Assembly (NCBI RefSeq): GCF_003970795.1
Contig: NZ_RWKW01000071.1
Span: 20,382-84,381, forward strand
Length of the DNA stretch: 64,000 nt
From: Aquibium carbonis
GTDB taxonomy: Bacteria > Pseudomonadota > Alphaproteobacteria > Rhizobiales > Rhizobiaceae
Reading direction: 5' to 3'
Below the pieces are notes generated by a model. That model was not told where the DNA came from, did no database searches, and saw nothing but the letters and a program-made list of their open reading frames with translations. Shown here in pieces: positions 17,361 to 26,598 of the stretch (positions are counted from its first letter, which is position 1; every line of letters starts with the position of its first letter). Made by a program: the position numbers and the translations under genes.

Positions 17361-18430
17361 TCCGTCCCCTCGTTCCCGGCGACATGATCGGCATCATCGG
17401 CGGCGGCCAGCTTGGCCGGATGCTGGCGATGGCGGCCGCCCGACTGGGCTTCCGCACCACCATCCTGGAACCGCAGCCGGATTGCCCGGCCGCTCAGGTG
17501 TCGAACAGCCAGATCCTCGCCGATTACGACGACCGCGCGGCGCTGACCTCGCTGGCGGCCCGCTCGGCCGTCGTCACTTACGAGTTCGAGAACGTGCCGG
17601 TTGGCGCGGCCAGGCATCTCTGCGAGCACGTGCCGGTGTTTCCGCCGCCGCTGGCGCTGGAGACGGCGCAGGACCGGCTGGCCGAGAAGAGTTTCCTGAA
17701 CCGGCAGGACATATCCACAGCCCGATTCCTGCCTGTGGATGACGATGCCGATCTTCGCGCGGCGCTTGATAAATTCGGCGGCAGCGGCGTGTTGAAAACC
17801 CGCCGGCTCGGCTACGATGGCAAGGGCCAGCGCGTGTTCCGCAACGCGAGACGCGACGCTTCCGACGGCGCGGTGGAGGCGATGGGCGGCGTGCCCCTGA
17901 TCCTCGAGGACCTCGTCGCTTTCGATTTCGAGTTCTCCATCATCGCAGCGCGCGGCCTGGACGGCTCGATGATGGCCTACGACGCGGCCCGTAACGAGCA
18001 CGCGGATGGAATCCTGCGTCGCACGACCGTTCCCGCCGGGATCGACGCCCAAATGGAAAAGACCGCCCGCGAAGCCACCTTCGCGCTGATGGACGCGCTT
18101 GGCTATGTGGGCGTGATCGGGGTGGAGTTCTTCGCGCTGGCCGACGGCTCGGTGCTCGCCAACGAATTCGCGCCGCGCGTCCACAATTCCGGCCACTGGA
18201 CCGAGGCCGTCTGTGTCGTTTCCCAGTTCGAGCAGCACATCCGCGCCGTCGCCGGCCTGCCGCTCGGCCTGCCCGGGCGCCATTCCGATTGCGTGATGGA
18301 AAACCTGATCGGCGACGACATCGAGCGCATACCGGACCTGCTGGGCGAGCCGGGCGTGGTGCTCAATCTCTACGGCAAGACCGAGACCCGCCCAGGCCGC
18401 AAGATGGGGCATTTCACCCGGCTGGGGTGA
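17357..18430 (+). CDS. purK: N5-carboxyaminoimidazole ribonucleotide synthase
   Basis: A 357-residue ATP-grasp ligase that carboxylates AIR with bicarbonate and ATP, feeding PurE. The N-terminal [17 protein letters not shown], the ATP-grasp core with [27 protein letters not shown], and the C-terminal [13 protein letters not shown] metal/ATP site are all present. The ATG at 17357 overlaps the purE stop by four bases (ATGA), fixing both the start and the operon. A strong promoter-like sequence for rpmJ follows the stop. Confidence 0.95.
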
Positions 18431-18462
18431 CACCTTCCGCTCGACGCGATCGGGGCTCGCGG

Positions 18463-18492
18463 TTGACACCAGTCGGGCTTTGCGTCTATGAC
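18463..18492 (+). promoter_or_regulatory. Likely sigma-70 promoter of rpmJ
   Basis: TTGACA at 18463-18468, an 18-base spacer and TATGAC at 18487-18492 resemble a housekeeping promoter, about 80 bases before the rpmJ start codon. Confidence 0.5.
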
Positions 18493-18570
18493 CGCGCGAC
18501 CTTTCCGGCGCGCCTTCTGGCGCGTCTTTCAATTCTGGCCCGCGCGGGCCGTACACCACGGGCTGAGACA

Positions 18571-18696
18571 ATGAAGATCAAGAATTCGCTCAAGTCGCTC
18601 AAGGGCCGTCATCGCGACAACCGCATGGTTCGCCGCAAGGGCCGCATCTACATCATCAACAAGTCGGCTCCGCGCTACAAGGCGCGCCAGGGCTGA
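18571..18696 (+). CDS. rpmJ: 50S ribosomal protein L36 (zinc-free type)
   Basis: A 41-residue, highly basic protein beginning [30 protein letters not shown]. It is the C-minus form of L36, which lacks the four zinc ligands (no cysteine at all); this version is usual in alphaproteobacteria. It binds 23S rRNA in the large subunit. ATG 18571 gives the full family length; the upstream part of the frame is not conserved and a good promoter lies in front of it. Stands as a single gene between purK and a TPR-protein gene. Confidence 0.93.
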   Translation: MKIKNSLKSLKGRHRDNRMVRRKGRIYIINKSAPRYKARQG

Positions 18697-18779
18697 TCCT
18701 GGGGAGCGTTCGCGCTCTCCGATGGCGATCACGGCATTTTCAGTTTGACGTTCCGCGCCGCAGGATTACGTTCTGCGGC

Positions 18780-19358
18780 ATGCGGAACCTTTTTCATGTC
18801 GTGACAACGGCGCTCGTCGCCACTTTCCTCTCCCTGCCGATTGCCCTCGCGTCCGAAGACGCGGGACCGGCAAGCGAGGCCTCCCGGCTCGACAAGCTGT
18901 TCTCCGACCTCAAGCGGGAGCGCAACGAGAAAGCCGCCGAGCGCATCGCCAACCAGATCTGGGCCGAATGGCGCAAGTCGGGCAGCGCGTCCATCGACCT
19001 GATGCTGCAGTGGTCCAACGAGGCCGCCGACAAGAAGAAGTTCGACGTCGCGCTGGATTTCCTCGACCAGGTGATCACGTTGCAGCCCGATTTCGCCGAA
19101 GGCTGGAACCGCCGGGCGACCGTGCACTTCATGATGGACAACTACGCGAAGTCGATGGCCGACATCGAACACACGCTGCGGCTCGAGCCGCGCCATTTCG
19201 GCGCTCTCAGCGGGCTGGCATCGATCCTCAAGGAGACGGGCCGCAAGGAACTGGCGCTGAACGCCTATGAGCGCACGCTGGCGATCTATCCGATGATGCG
19301 CAACGCCCAGTCGCAGGTCGCCACCCTTTCCGACGAGCTCGCCGGCGAAGGCATCTGA
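18780..19358 (+). CDS. Exported TPR-repeat protein
   Basis: A 192-residue protein with an N-terminal signal peptide (MRNLFHVVTTALVATFLSLP...ALAS, cleavage near residue 25) and about three tetratricopeptide repeats between residues 75 and 185 (FDVALDFLDQVITLQPDFAEGWNRRATVHF, YAKSMADIEHTLRLEPRHFGAL, ELALNAYERTLAIYP). Probably periplasmic and acting by protein-protein contact. It stands between rpmJ and the hydrolase gene. No more specific function can be given. Confidence 0.85.
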   Translation: MRNLFHVVTTALVATFLSLPIALASEDAGPASEASRLDKLFSDLKRERNEKAAERIANQIWAEWRKSGSASIDLMLQWSNEAADKKKFDVALDFLDQVITLQPDFAEGWNRRATVHFMMDNYAKSMADIEHTLRLEPRHFGALSGLASILKETGRKELALNAYERTLAIYPMMRNAQSQVATLSDELAGEGI

Positions 19359-19428
19359 TCCGCCATCGTTTGCGCCGCCCGCGTGCGGCGGAACCCACCT
19401 TTTTTCCTCCCGACCGCATCGCGACGTC

Positions 19429-20499
19429 ATGAACCTCGTCTATGCCGCCCTGGCCTTCCTGCTCGCGATGCTGCTGGTCCTGGCTGGCGCGACGCGCGTC
19501 GGCTCCTGGCTCATCGAGCGGCGCCATCCGCCCGTGGGCGGCTTCGCGACCGTCAACGGCACGCGCCTCCATCACGTCCATGTGCCGGCGGGTCCGGGCG
19601 CCGATCTGCCGCCCCTGGTTTTCGTCCATGGCGCAAGCGGCAACCTTCTCGACCAGATGCTGCCCTTCCGACCCTTGCTCGAAGGCCGCGCCGAGATGCT
19701 GTTCGTCGACCGGCCGGGTCATGGCTGGTCGGAACGCGGCCCTGCCGTCAACGACACCCCGGCCGGGCAGGCGGACACGATCGCCGCGCTGATGGACGCC
19801 TATGGGATGGAAAAGGCCGTCGTCGTCGGCCACTCCTTCGCGGGCGCCGTGCTCACCGCCTTCGGGGTGCTTCGCCCGGAGCGCCTGGAAGGCCTCGTCT
19901 TTCTCGCCCCGGCGTCGCATCCCTGGCCCGGCGGCGGCACGTCCTGGTACTACGACCTGTCGGAAACGCCGGTGATCGGCCGGCTTTTCACCGAAACGCT
20001 CGCCTGGACGGGCGGCATCATGCGGCTCGACGCTGCGACGAACTGCGTCTTCGCGCCCAATGCCGTACCGGAGAACTATGCGCGCGATGCGGCCATCCGG
20101 CTGGTGCTGCGCCCGAAAGCGTTTCGCGCCAATGCCCGCGACGTGGCCGGACTCTTCGCCTTCGTCGAGAAACTCGCGCCACGCTATGGCGAGATCACGG
20201 CGCCGACGGTGGTGATCTCGGGCAATCGCGACACGGTCGTCTACGAGGAAATCCATTCGCTGGGGCTCGCCCGCGACATCCCGAATGCCGAGCTTCTCTG
20301 GATCGAGAACCTCGGTCACAAGCCGGACTGGATCGCGACCGATCTCGCCGTCGCTGCGATCGAGAAACTGTCGGGGCACCAGCGCGATCTGCAGGCGCTG
20401 GCGCGACAGCTCGAGGCGCGGATCGCAAACGATGCCCACGGCCCCATCGAGGCGTGCGCCGACGGACCGCCGACGCCCGCTCCGGCGCCAGCCGGTTAG
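19429..20499 (+). CDS. Alpha/beta-hydrolase, membrane-anchored
   Basis: A 356-residue protein with an N-terminal hydrophobic anchor (residues 4-22) and an alpha/beta-hydrolase core. The oxyanion segment FVHGASGN is near 65-72, the nucleophile elbow GHSFAG has Ser136, the acid is probably Asp in SGNRDTV, and the His is in NLGHKPDW. The final 40 residues are Pro/Ala-rich. The fold includes esterases, epoxide hydrolases and haloperoxidases, so the substrate is open. It converges on pyk with a gap of 12 bases. Confidence 0.85.
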   Translation: MNLVYAALAFLLAMLLVLAGATRVGSWLIERRHPPVGGFATVNGTRLHHVHVPAGPGADLPPLVFVHGASGNLLDQMLPFRPLLEGRAEMLFVDRPGHGWSERGPAVNDTPAGQADTIAALMDAYGMEKAVVVGHSFAGAVLTAFGVLRPERLEGLVFLAPASHPWPGGGTSWYYDLSETPVIGRLFTETLAWTGGIMRLDAATNCVFAPNAVPENYARDAAIRLVLRPKAFRANARDVAGLFAFVEKLAPRYGEITAPTVVISGNRDTVVYEEIHSLGLARDIPNAELLWIENLGHKPDWIATDLAVAAIEKLSGHQRDLQALARQLEARIANDAHGPIEACADGPPTPAPAPAG

Positions 20500-20511
20500 A
20501 GCAAGGTCCGG

Positions 20512-21948
20512 TCAGATGCCGCCGAAGCCGTCCGCGCCGATATAGGCGATGCGCAGCATGTTGGTCGCGCCCGGCGTGCGAAGCGGCACGCCCGCCGTGA
20601 CGATGACCCGGTCGCCGGCACGTCCGAAACCTTCCGCGAAGGTGATGCGGCAGGCGCGGTCCACCATGTCGTCGAGATCGGTGGCGTCCGGCGTGACGAC
20701 GCAATGCAGTCCCCAGACGAGCGACAGCCGCCGCGCCGTTTCCACCACCGGCGACAGCGCGATGATCGGCACCTGAGGGCGTTCGCGGGCGGCACGCAGT
20801 CCCGTCGTTCCGGAAGCGGTGTAGGTCACGATCGCCGAGAGCTTCAGCGTTTCGGCGATCTGGCGCGCGGCCAGCGAAATCGCGTCGGCACCCGTCGCTT
20901 CGGGGTCGCTGCGCTGGGCATTGATGATGCTGGGGTAGTTCGGATCCTTCTCCACCTGCACCGCGATCGCGTTCATCATCGCCACGGCTTCGACCGGATA
21001 GTCGCCGGCCGCCGACTCGGCCGACAGCATGATGGCGTCCGCGCCTTCGAAGACGGCGATCGACACGTCCGACACCTCGGCCCGGGTGGGCACCGGTGCG
21101 GTGATCATCGATTCCAGCATCTGCGTGGCGATCACCACCGGCTTGCCCGCCTTTCGGCAGGCACGGGTGATCTGCTTCTGGATTCCGGGCACCGCCTCGA
21201 GCGGCATCTCGACGCCCAGATCGCCGCGCGCCACCATCAGCGCGTCGGAAACCTCGATGATCTCGGCCAGACGCGCCACGGCCTGCGGCTTTTCGATCTT
21301 GGACAAGAGGGCGGCGCGGCCGCGCGAGATCTTGCGCACTTCGGCCAGATCCTCCGGCCGCTGCACGAAGGACAGCGCGATCCAGTCCACCTCGGCCTGG
21401 AGCACCGCGTCGAGGTCGCGCCGGTCCTTCTCCGTCAGGGCGCCGAGCGGCAGATCCGTATCGGGCAGGCTCACGCCCTTCTTGTCGGATATCTTGGTTC
21501 CGGCCACGACGACCGCCACGATGGCCTTGCCGTCGTTGCTCACCGCCTTGAGCTGGAGCTTGCCATCGTCGATCAGCAGGCGGTCGCCGGGCTTCACCGA
21601 TTGCAGGATCTCGGGATGCGGGAGGTGCACGCGCGTGGCATCGCCCGGCGTGGTGTCGTCGTCGAGAACGAACGTGTCGCCCGCCTTGAGCGCGACCGTG
21701 CCGGCGGCGAATTTGCCCACGCGCAGCTTTGGCCCCTGGAGATCGGCCAGGATGCCGATGGGACGGCCCACCTGACGCTCGACGCTGCGGATCATCGCCA
21801 CCAGCTTGCGCATCAGGTCGTGATCGGCATGGCTCATGTTGATGCGGAAGGTATCGGCACCCGCCTCGTGCAGCTTGCGGATCATCTCTTCGGTCGAAGA
21901 CGAGGGGCCGAGCGTCGCGAGGATGCGGACCTTGCGCTGGCGCCTCAT
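20512..21948 (-). CDS. pyk: Pyruvate kinase
   Basis: A 478-residue enzyme making pyruvate and ATP from phosphoenolpyruvate. RRQRKVRILATLGPSS at the N-terminus, FRINMSHAD, the B domain, and the active-site stretch LLSKIEKPQAV followed by VARGDLGVEMP and ATQMLESM are intact. The C-terminal domain (SAIVTYTASGTTGLRAARERP) corresponds to the allosteric region. Its start overlaps the stop of the DUF1036 gene by four bases, so the pair is one transcription unit. Acts at the bottom of the glycolytic path whose upper genes lie at the left of the window. Confidence 0.96.
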   Translation of the reverse strand: MRRQRKVRILATLGPSSSTEEMIRKLHEAGADTFRINMSHADHDLMRKLVAMIRSVERQVGRPIGILADLQGPKLRVGKFAAGTVALKAGDTFVLDDDTTPGDATRVHLPHPEILQSVKPGDRLLIDDGKLQLKAVSNDGKAIVAVVVAGTKISDKKGVSLPDTDLPLGALTEKDRRDLDAVLQAEVDWIALSFVQRPEDLAEVRKISRGRAALLSKIEKPQAVARLAEIIEVSDALMVARGDLGVEMPLEAVPGIQKQITRACRKAGKPVVIATQMLESMITAPVPTRAEVSDVSIAVFEGADAIMLSAESAAGDYPVEAVAMMNAIAVQVEKDPNYPSIINAQRSDPEATGADAISLAARQIAETLKLSAIVTYTASGTTGLRAARERPQVPIIALSPVVETARRLSLVWGLHCVVTPDATDLDDMVDRACRITFAEGFGRAGDRVIVTAGVPLRTPGATNMLRIAYIGADGFGGI

Positions 21949-22460
21949 TGCTGCGCCCCCGTCACGGCGGCGGTTCCGTCCGCGGCGGGCTGATCCGTCA
22001 ACTGCACCATCCAGCTTGCCTGTTCCCCGGTGTCGTATTCCTGGAAGCCGGCGCGTTGAAACCCGCGCCTGATACAGTCGCTCACGCCCACGATCTTGAA
22101 CTCTCTTTCAGCGATGCACATGTTGATCGGCCCATCCCAGCGCCCGCCGCGCTCAGCATCTTCTGCATAGAGGTAGTAATAGCGTGATGACAAAGGGCCT
22201 TCGATCAGCGTCTTGCAGGTCGAGCCTTCCACGTGCCACCAGCCTTCGGTGATCCAGCCCGCGGGCGCGCGGTATCCGATCGCCACGCCGATGAGCGCCT
22301 GCGTTGCGTTGCACACGCGGAAGTCGGCGCGCGCTGCTCCCGTCGACGCCACGATGCCAAGCAGGGCAATAACGACGATGGAACAGGCCGCCGCGAGGCG
22401 TGACGCCCCCCCGACACCCGGCAGAACCATACTCGTGCCCCTTGCCCTTGGACGAAACAT
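21945..22460 (-). CDS. DUF1036-family exported protein
   Basis: A 171-residue protein with a signal peptide (hydrophobic stretch about residues 21-44, ending TGAARA) and then the DUF1036 domain: FRVCNATQALIGVAIGYRAPAGWITEGWWHVEGSTCKTLIEGPL and YYYLYAEDAERGG. Four or more cysteines suggest disulphides, consistent with a periplasmic location. ATG 22460 has AAGGAG upstream; ATG 22430 would shorten the signal. The ATGA overlap with pyk is conserved in many rhizobia as far as I recall. Function unknown. Confidence 0.88.
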   Translation of the reverse strand: MFRPRARGTSMVLPGVGGASRLAAACSIVVIALLGIVASTGAARADFRVCNATQALIGVAIGYRAPAGWITEGWWHVEGSTCKTLIEGPLSSRYYYLYAEDAERGGRWDGPINMCIAEREFKIVGVSDCIRRGFQRAGFQEYDTGEQASWMVQLTDQPAADGTAAVTGAQQ

Positions 22461-22671
22461 TGCTTCGATGCTCCTTTTCGGAAATGCGCGCGCGCATGTC
22501 AACGCGCCGTGGCGATATGATCAAATCGGTTAATCGCGCAACAACACTGGCATCTGTCACAAGATTGTCGAAAGGACGGCATTGCGACGAGCCGGTGGTC
22601 GTGGAAGGAAGGTCGGGCCAGGCGTTGCCATGGCTCGCTCACCCCATGCCCCGGACCCGACCCCGAACACG

Positions 22672-23478
22672 ATGACACGCACAGCCATCTTTTCGCCCTA
22701 CGAGATCGTCGATGGCGACCGCAGCCGCGGTCTGCTGCTGCTTGCCGACCATGCCCGCAACACGCTCCCCGAAGAGTATGGGAGCCTCGGCCTGCCCGCC
22801 GCCGAATTCGAGCGTCACATCGCCTACGACATCGGCGTCGAGACGGTGACGCGCGAGCTTGCCCGGCAGCTCGACGCGCCGGCTCTGCTGTGCGGCTATT
22901 CGCGGCTTCTGGTCGATCCCAATCGCGGCGAGGACGATCCCACGCTGATCCGCCAGCTCTATGACGGCACGGTGATACCGGGAAACTATCCGATGGCGCC
23001 CGAGGAACGCGAGAAGCGGCTGGAGCTCTTCTACCGGCCCTGGCACGACGCCGTCGGCGCGATGACGGCATCCGTCCATGCCGCGAGCGGGGCGGCGCCG
23101 CTGATCATATCGATCCACTCCTTCACGCCCTGCATGCAGGGCGTCGAACGGCCCTGGCATGTCGGCATCCTGTGGGACATGGACGACCGGGCCGTGGCGC
23201 CGCTGTTGTCGGCGCTGCGCAGGGATCCCGATCTCGTCGTCGGCGACAACGAGCCCTATGATGGCGCCCTTCGCGGCGACACGATGTACCAGCACGCCAT
23301 CATGCACGGCTATGCACACACCCTGATCGAGATCCGGCAGGACCTGATTGCCAGCGAAGCCGGCGCGGTGGCATGGGCAGATCGACTGGCGCCGATCCTT
23401 GACGACATCAATCGCCGGACCGATATCCATCAGGTGCGGTTTTTCGGATCGCGCACCGGGCCGGTGCAGACCCGATAG
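22672..23478 (+). CDS. N-formylglutamate amidohydrolase family protein
   Basis: A 268-residue member of the FGase/HutG-like family, metal-dependent amidohydrolases. Visible landmarks are LLLADHARNTLPEEYG, HIAYDIGVETVTRELA, YSRLLVDPNRGEDD, ISIHSFTP and IEIRQDLI. ATG 22672 (MTRTAIFSPYE) is used because conserved sequence begins there, but ATG 22630 in the same frame would add 14 residues; neither has a strong ribosome-binding site. The gene is followed by DUF1244, 33 bases later, in the arrangement usual for alphaproteobacteria. It is not near other hut genes, so a role in histidine breakdown is not supported. Confidence 0.85.
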   Translation: MTRTAIFSPYEIVDGDRSRGLLLLADHARNTLPEEYGSLGLPAAEFERHIAYDIGVETVTRELARQLDAPALLCGYSRLLVDPNRGEDDPTLIRQLYDGTVIPGNYPMAPEEREKRLELFYRPWHDAVGAMTASVHAASGAAPLIISIHSFTPCMQGVERPWHVGILWDMDDRAVAPLLSALRRDPDLVVGDNEPYDGALRGDTMYQHAIMHGYAHTLIEIRQDLIASEAGAVAWADRLAPILDDINRRTDIHQVRFFGSRTGPVQTR

Positions 23479-23511
23479 GAACCGATTTGAACAACATGCG
23501 AGGAGACGGAC

Positions 23512-23820
23512 ATGGCTGATCTCACGCCGGAACGGCAGCGCGATTTCGAGGCCGCAGCGTTCCGTCGCCTGACCGAGCATCTGCGCACGCGCAGCGACGT
23601 GCAGAACATCGACCTGATGAACCTCGCCGGTTTCTGCCGCAACTGCCTGTCGAACTGGTATCGCGACGCCGCGACGGCCGAGGGCGTCGAACTGTCAAAG
23701 GACGAAAGCCGCGAGATCGTCTACGGCATGCCCTATGCCGAATGGCAGGCCAAGCACCAGACGGATGCCTCGCCGGAAAAGCAGGCGGCCTTCGAGCAGA
23801 ACCGGCCGAAGGATCATTGA
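23512..23820 (+). CDS. DUF1244-family protein
   Basis: A 102-residue soluble protein matching DUF1244 along its length: FRRLTEHLRTRSDVQNIDLMNLAGFCRNCLSNWYRDAA and SREIVYGMPYAEWQAKHQ. The conserved CRNC pair may bind a metal, but no function is known to me. GAGGAGA precedes ATG 23512. It is in an operon with the amidohydrolase gene and ends 3 bases before the stop of the convergent ABC-F gene. Confidence 0.9.
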   Translation: MADLTPERQRDFEAAAFRRLTEHLRTRSDVQNIDLMNLAGFCRNCLSNWYRDAATAEGVELSKDESREIVYGMPYAEWQAKHQTDASPEKQAAFEQNRPKDH

Positions 23821-23823
23821 GGC

Positions 23824-25653
23824 TCAGCCGCCCTCGATCTCCTCGCGCAGCATCTCGAGCTCCAGCCATTCCTCTTCCATCGCCGACAGCGCGGCGCGCT
23901 CCTTGTCGAGCGTTTCCGCCGTCCTGGCGAAGCCTTTCGGGTCGCGGGCGAAGAGCTGCGGGTCGGCGAGCGTCGCCTCCAGCCTGGCGATGGCGGCCGT
24001 GGCTTCCTCCATCTTCTTCGGCAGGCTCTCCAGGGCGAATTTCTGCTTGTAGGAGAATTTTCTTGCCGACGCCCTGGGGGCCTGCGCCTCGCCGCCGGAA
24101 GCCGAATCGCGTGAAACCTTGTCGGCGGCCGGCCTCGTGTCTCCGGCGCGCTTGACGAAGCGGGCGCTGCCGCGCTGGGTGAGCAGGTCGGTGTAGCCGC
24201 CGGCATATTCCACCCACCTGCCGTCGCCGTCGGGCGCGATCGTGCTCGTCACCGTGCGGTCGAGGAAATCGCGGTCGTGGCTGACGAGGATGACCGTGCC
24301 GGCGAAACCCGACACGAGTTCCTGAAGGAGGTCGAGCGTCTCCATGTCGAGATCGTTGGTCGGCTCGTCGAGCACCAGCAGGTTCGACGGCCGGGCCAGC
24401 ACGCGGGCGAGGATCAGCCGCGCCTTCTCGCCACCCGAAAGTTCGCGAACCGGCGTGCGCGCCTGCTCGGGCTTGAACAGGAAGTCCTTCATGTAGGACA
24501 CGACGTGACGTTCCTCGCCATTGACGACGACGGTCTCGCCGCGTCCGTCGGTGAGAAAATGCGCCAGCGTTTCGTCGGGGTCGAGCGCGGCCCGGCGCTG
24601 GTCGAGCGTGGCGATCTCGAGGTTGACGCCGAGCCGCACGGTGCCGCTGTCCGGGGCGAGTTCGCCCGTCAGCATCCGGAGCAGCGTCGTCTTGCCGGCG
24701 CCGTTGGGACCCACCAGGCCGATGCGGTCACCACGCTGGATACGCGTCGAAAACTCTTTCACGATCACCGCGTCGCCGTAGGTCTTGGAGATCGACTTCG
24801 CCTCGACGACGAGCTTGCCGGACTCGGCCGCCTCGCTCGCCTCAAGCTTTGCCGAGCCTTCCGCGCCGCGATGGCCGCGGAACTTGGACCGCATCGACTG
24901 CAACTCGCCGAGCCTGCGCATGTTGCGCTTGCGCCGCGCGGTGACGCCGTAGCGCAGCCAGTGCTCCTCGCGCACGATCTGGCGCCCGAGCTTGTGCTGG
25001 TCGCGTTCCTCCTCCTCGAGCACCTGGTCGCGCCACTCCTCGAAATGGGCAAAGCCCCGGTCGAGCCGGCGCGTCACGCCGCGGTCGAGCCACACGGTCG
25101 CGCGCGTCACCCGTTCGAGGAAGCGACGATCGTGCGAGATCACCACGAAGGCCGACGAGGTGCGCGACAGTTCCTCTTCCAGCCATTCGATGACGGTGAG
25201 ATCGAGATGGTTGGTGGGCTCGTCGAGAAGCAGGATGTCGGGCTGCGGCGCGAGCACACGCGCAAGCGCGGCCCGGCGCGCTTCGCCGCCCGACAGGGTG
25301 TCGGGCGCTTCTTCTCCCGAAAGGCCGAGATTCTCGAGGATGTAGGTGGCGCGGTATGGATCGTCCGTGGGTCCGAGACCGGCCTCGACATAGGCGCGCA
25401 CGGTCGAGAAACCTTCCGTATCCGGCGCCTGCTGGAGGTAGCGCACGGTCGCCGACGGCTGGCGGAAGATCTCGCCGTCCTGCGGCTCGATGAAGCCGGC
25501 GGCGATCTTGAGCAGCGTCGACTTGCCCGATCCGTTGCGGCCGACCAGCGCGATGCGGTCGCCGGGCTGGACGGAAATCGACGCGCCCTGCAGCAGCGGC
25601 GTGCCGCCGAAGGTGAGGCCGATGTCGTCGAGACGGAGGATGGGAGGCGCCAT
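23824..25653 (-). CDS. ABC-F ATPase, Uup type
   Basis: A 609-residue soluble protein with two ABC cassettes and no membrane segments. Cassette 1 has GRNGSGKST (near residue 38), LSGGEARR and LLLDEPTNHLD; cassette 2 has GPNGAGKTT, LSGGEKAR and LVLDEPTNDLD. The linker is rich in Arg/Lys, and residues 530-609 form a charged coiled coil as in Uup. ABC-F proteins act on ribosomes or, for Uup, on DNA structures. It lies 6 bases downstream of the thiamine pyrophosphokinase gene, so the two are co-transcribed, with no obvious functional link. Confidence 0.9.
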   Translation of the reverse strand: MAPPILRLDDIGLTFGGTPLLQGASISVQPGDRIALVGRNGSGKSTLLKIAAGFIEPQDGEIFRQPSATVRYLQQAPDTEGFSTVRAYVEAGLGPTDDPYRATYILENLGLSGEEAPDTLSGGEARRAALARVLAPQPDILLLDEPTNHLDLTVIEWLEEELSRTSSAFVVISHDRRFLERVTRATVWLDRGVTRRLDRGFAHFEEWRDQVLEEEERDQHKLGRQIVREEHWLRYGVTARRKRNMRRLGELQSMRSKFRGHRGAEGSAKLEASEAAESGKLVVEAKSISKTYGDAVIVKEFSTRIQRGDRIGLVGPNGAGKTTLLRMLTGELAPDSGTVRLGVNLEIATLDQRRAALDPDETLAHFLTDGRGETVVVNGEERHVVSYMKDFLFKPEQARTPVRELSGGEKARLILARVLARPSNLLVLDEPTNDLDMETLDLLQELVSGFAGTVILVSHDRDFLDRTVTSTIAPDGDGRWVEYAGGYTDLLTQRGSARFVKRAGDTRPAADKVSRDSASGGEAQAPRASARKFSYKQKFALESLPKKMEEATAAIARLEATLADPQLFARDPKGFARTAETLDKERAALSAMEEEWLELEMLREEIEGG

Positions 25654-25659
25654 GCGGTG

Positions 25660-26310
25660 TCAGCCCTTCGAGGCGGGAGATGTTTCGGGGCGGGCAAGCA
25701 GCAGGGCGCGGCCCTGGCGCAGCGAGACGCGCAGGTCGCCGCGCACCTCGTTCGAGAGCGTCAGCGAAGATCCGAAGGCGAGATCGACATCGGCCAGCGG
25801 CCATTTCGCGCCGGAGACGGTGAGTCCCGCCAAGGGCGAAAAGGCGAGGATCGAAAACAGCGTGCCATCGGGAAAATCGAAGCCGCGTTCGCCGGGCAAC
25901 AGCGGCGCGCCCTCCTCGAAGCCGCTCGACAGGAGCACCGGGAGGCCGCGTTCGGCCAGCCGGATGGCGGCCGTCATGTGCAGGAAGGCATGGTCGGCGC
26001 GCTCGCCCCCGAAGGCCCCGACCATGATCAGGTTGGTGGCGCCTCGCGCAACCGCGGCTTCCGCCGCCAGTTCGCCGTCGGTGCTGTCCTTTTCGGGCGG
26101 ATGCATGTCACGCTCGATGCCGGCATGGCCGGCGATCTCGGCCGCCGTGACGGAATCGAAGTCGCCGATCCACAGTTCAGGCGTCAAGCCGAGCGCCGCG
26201 GCATGCCGGATGCCGGAGTCGGCGGCGATGACGCGCGCCTGCCCCAGGGCAGCGTCGAGGCGGGGCGTGCGAACGAGATCGCCGCCGAGCAGGATCGCGA
26301 ATGTGCTCAT
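25660..26310 (-). CDS. Thiamine pyrophosphokinase
   Basis: A 216-residue kinase that converts thiamine plus ATP to thiamine diphosphate. The N-terminal ILLGGDLVRTPRLDAAL, ADSGIRHAAALGLTPELWIGDFDSV and HPPEKDSTDGELA are the signature metal/nucleotide motifs of the TPK catalytic domain, and the C-terminal beta domain ends with LSNEVRGDLRVSLRQGRALLL. ATG 26310 is preferred to the upstream ATG 26328 because GAGG lies close and the family starts at MSTFAILLGGD. It is divergent from the riboswitch-controlled thiBPQ genes: import and activation of thiamine are adjacent. Confidence 0.92.
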   Translation of the reverse strand: MSTFAILLGGDLVRTPRLDAALGQARVIAADSGIRHAAALGLTPELWIGDFDSVTAAEIAGHAGIERDMHPPEKDSTDGELAAEAAVARGATNLIMVGAFGGERADHAFLHMTAAIRLAERGLPVLLSSGFEEGAPLLPGERGFDFPDGTLFSILAFSPLAGLTVSGAKWPLADVDLAFGSSLTLSNEVRGDLRVSLRQGRALLLARPETSPASKG

Positions 26311-26443
26311 GGGGGTCGCCTCTATCACGCGGCGGGCGCAAAGCGAAAGGGCAACGGTGCGCCGGCCCGACGAGGCACGGGGCCATCGACGAACGAAAGC
26401 GCTTGCCGCCCGGCGCGAGCCATCCTAGATGTTTCAGTGCTCT

Positions 26444-26543
26444 AACGGGGTGCCGGCGGTCGCTTGACCGGCCGGCTGAGAGGCCAAGGGGAAACCCGGC
26501 CAACCCGCTGAACCTGATCCGGCTTGTACCGGCGGAGGGATTA
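26444..26543 (+). promoter_or_regulatory. TPP riboswitch (THI element)
   Basis: The conserved blocks are all present in order: ACGGGGTGCCGGC at the 5' side, GGCTGAGAGGCC for the P2/J3-2 region, ACCCGCTGAACCTGATCC, and TACCGGCGGAGGGATTA at the 3' side. It lies about 55 bases before thiB. It should bind thiamine pyrophosphate and reduce thiBPQ expression, probably at translation initiation because no U-rich terminator follows. Confidence 0.95.
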
Positions 26544-26598
26544 GACGCTCTTCCACCAGCGCCTCAATTCCCTTTCATTCGAACAGAGGAGGCGCTGC

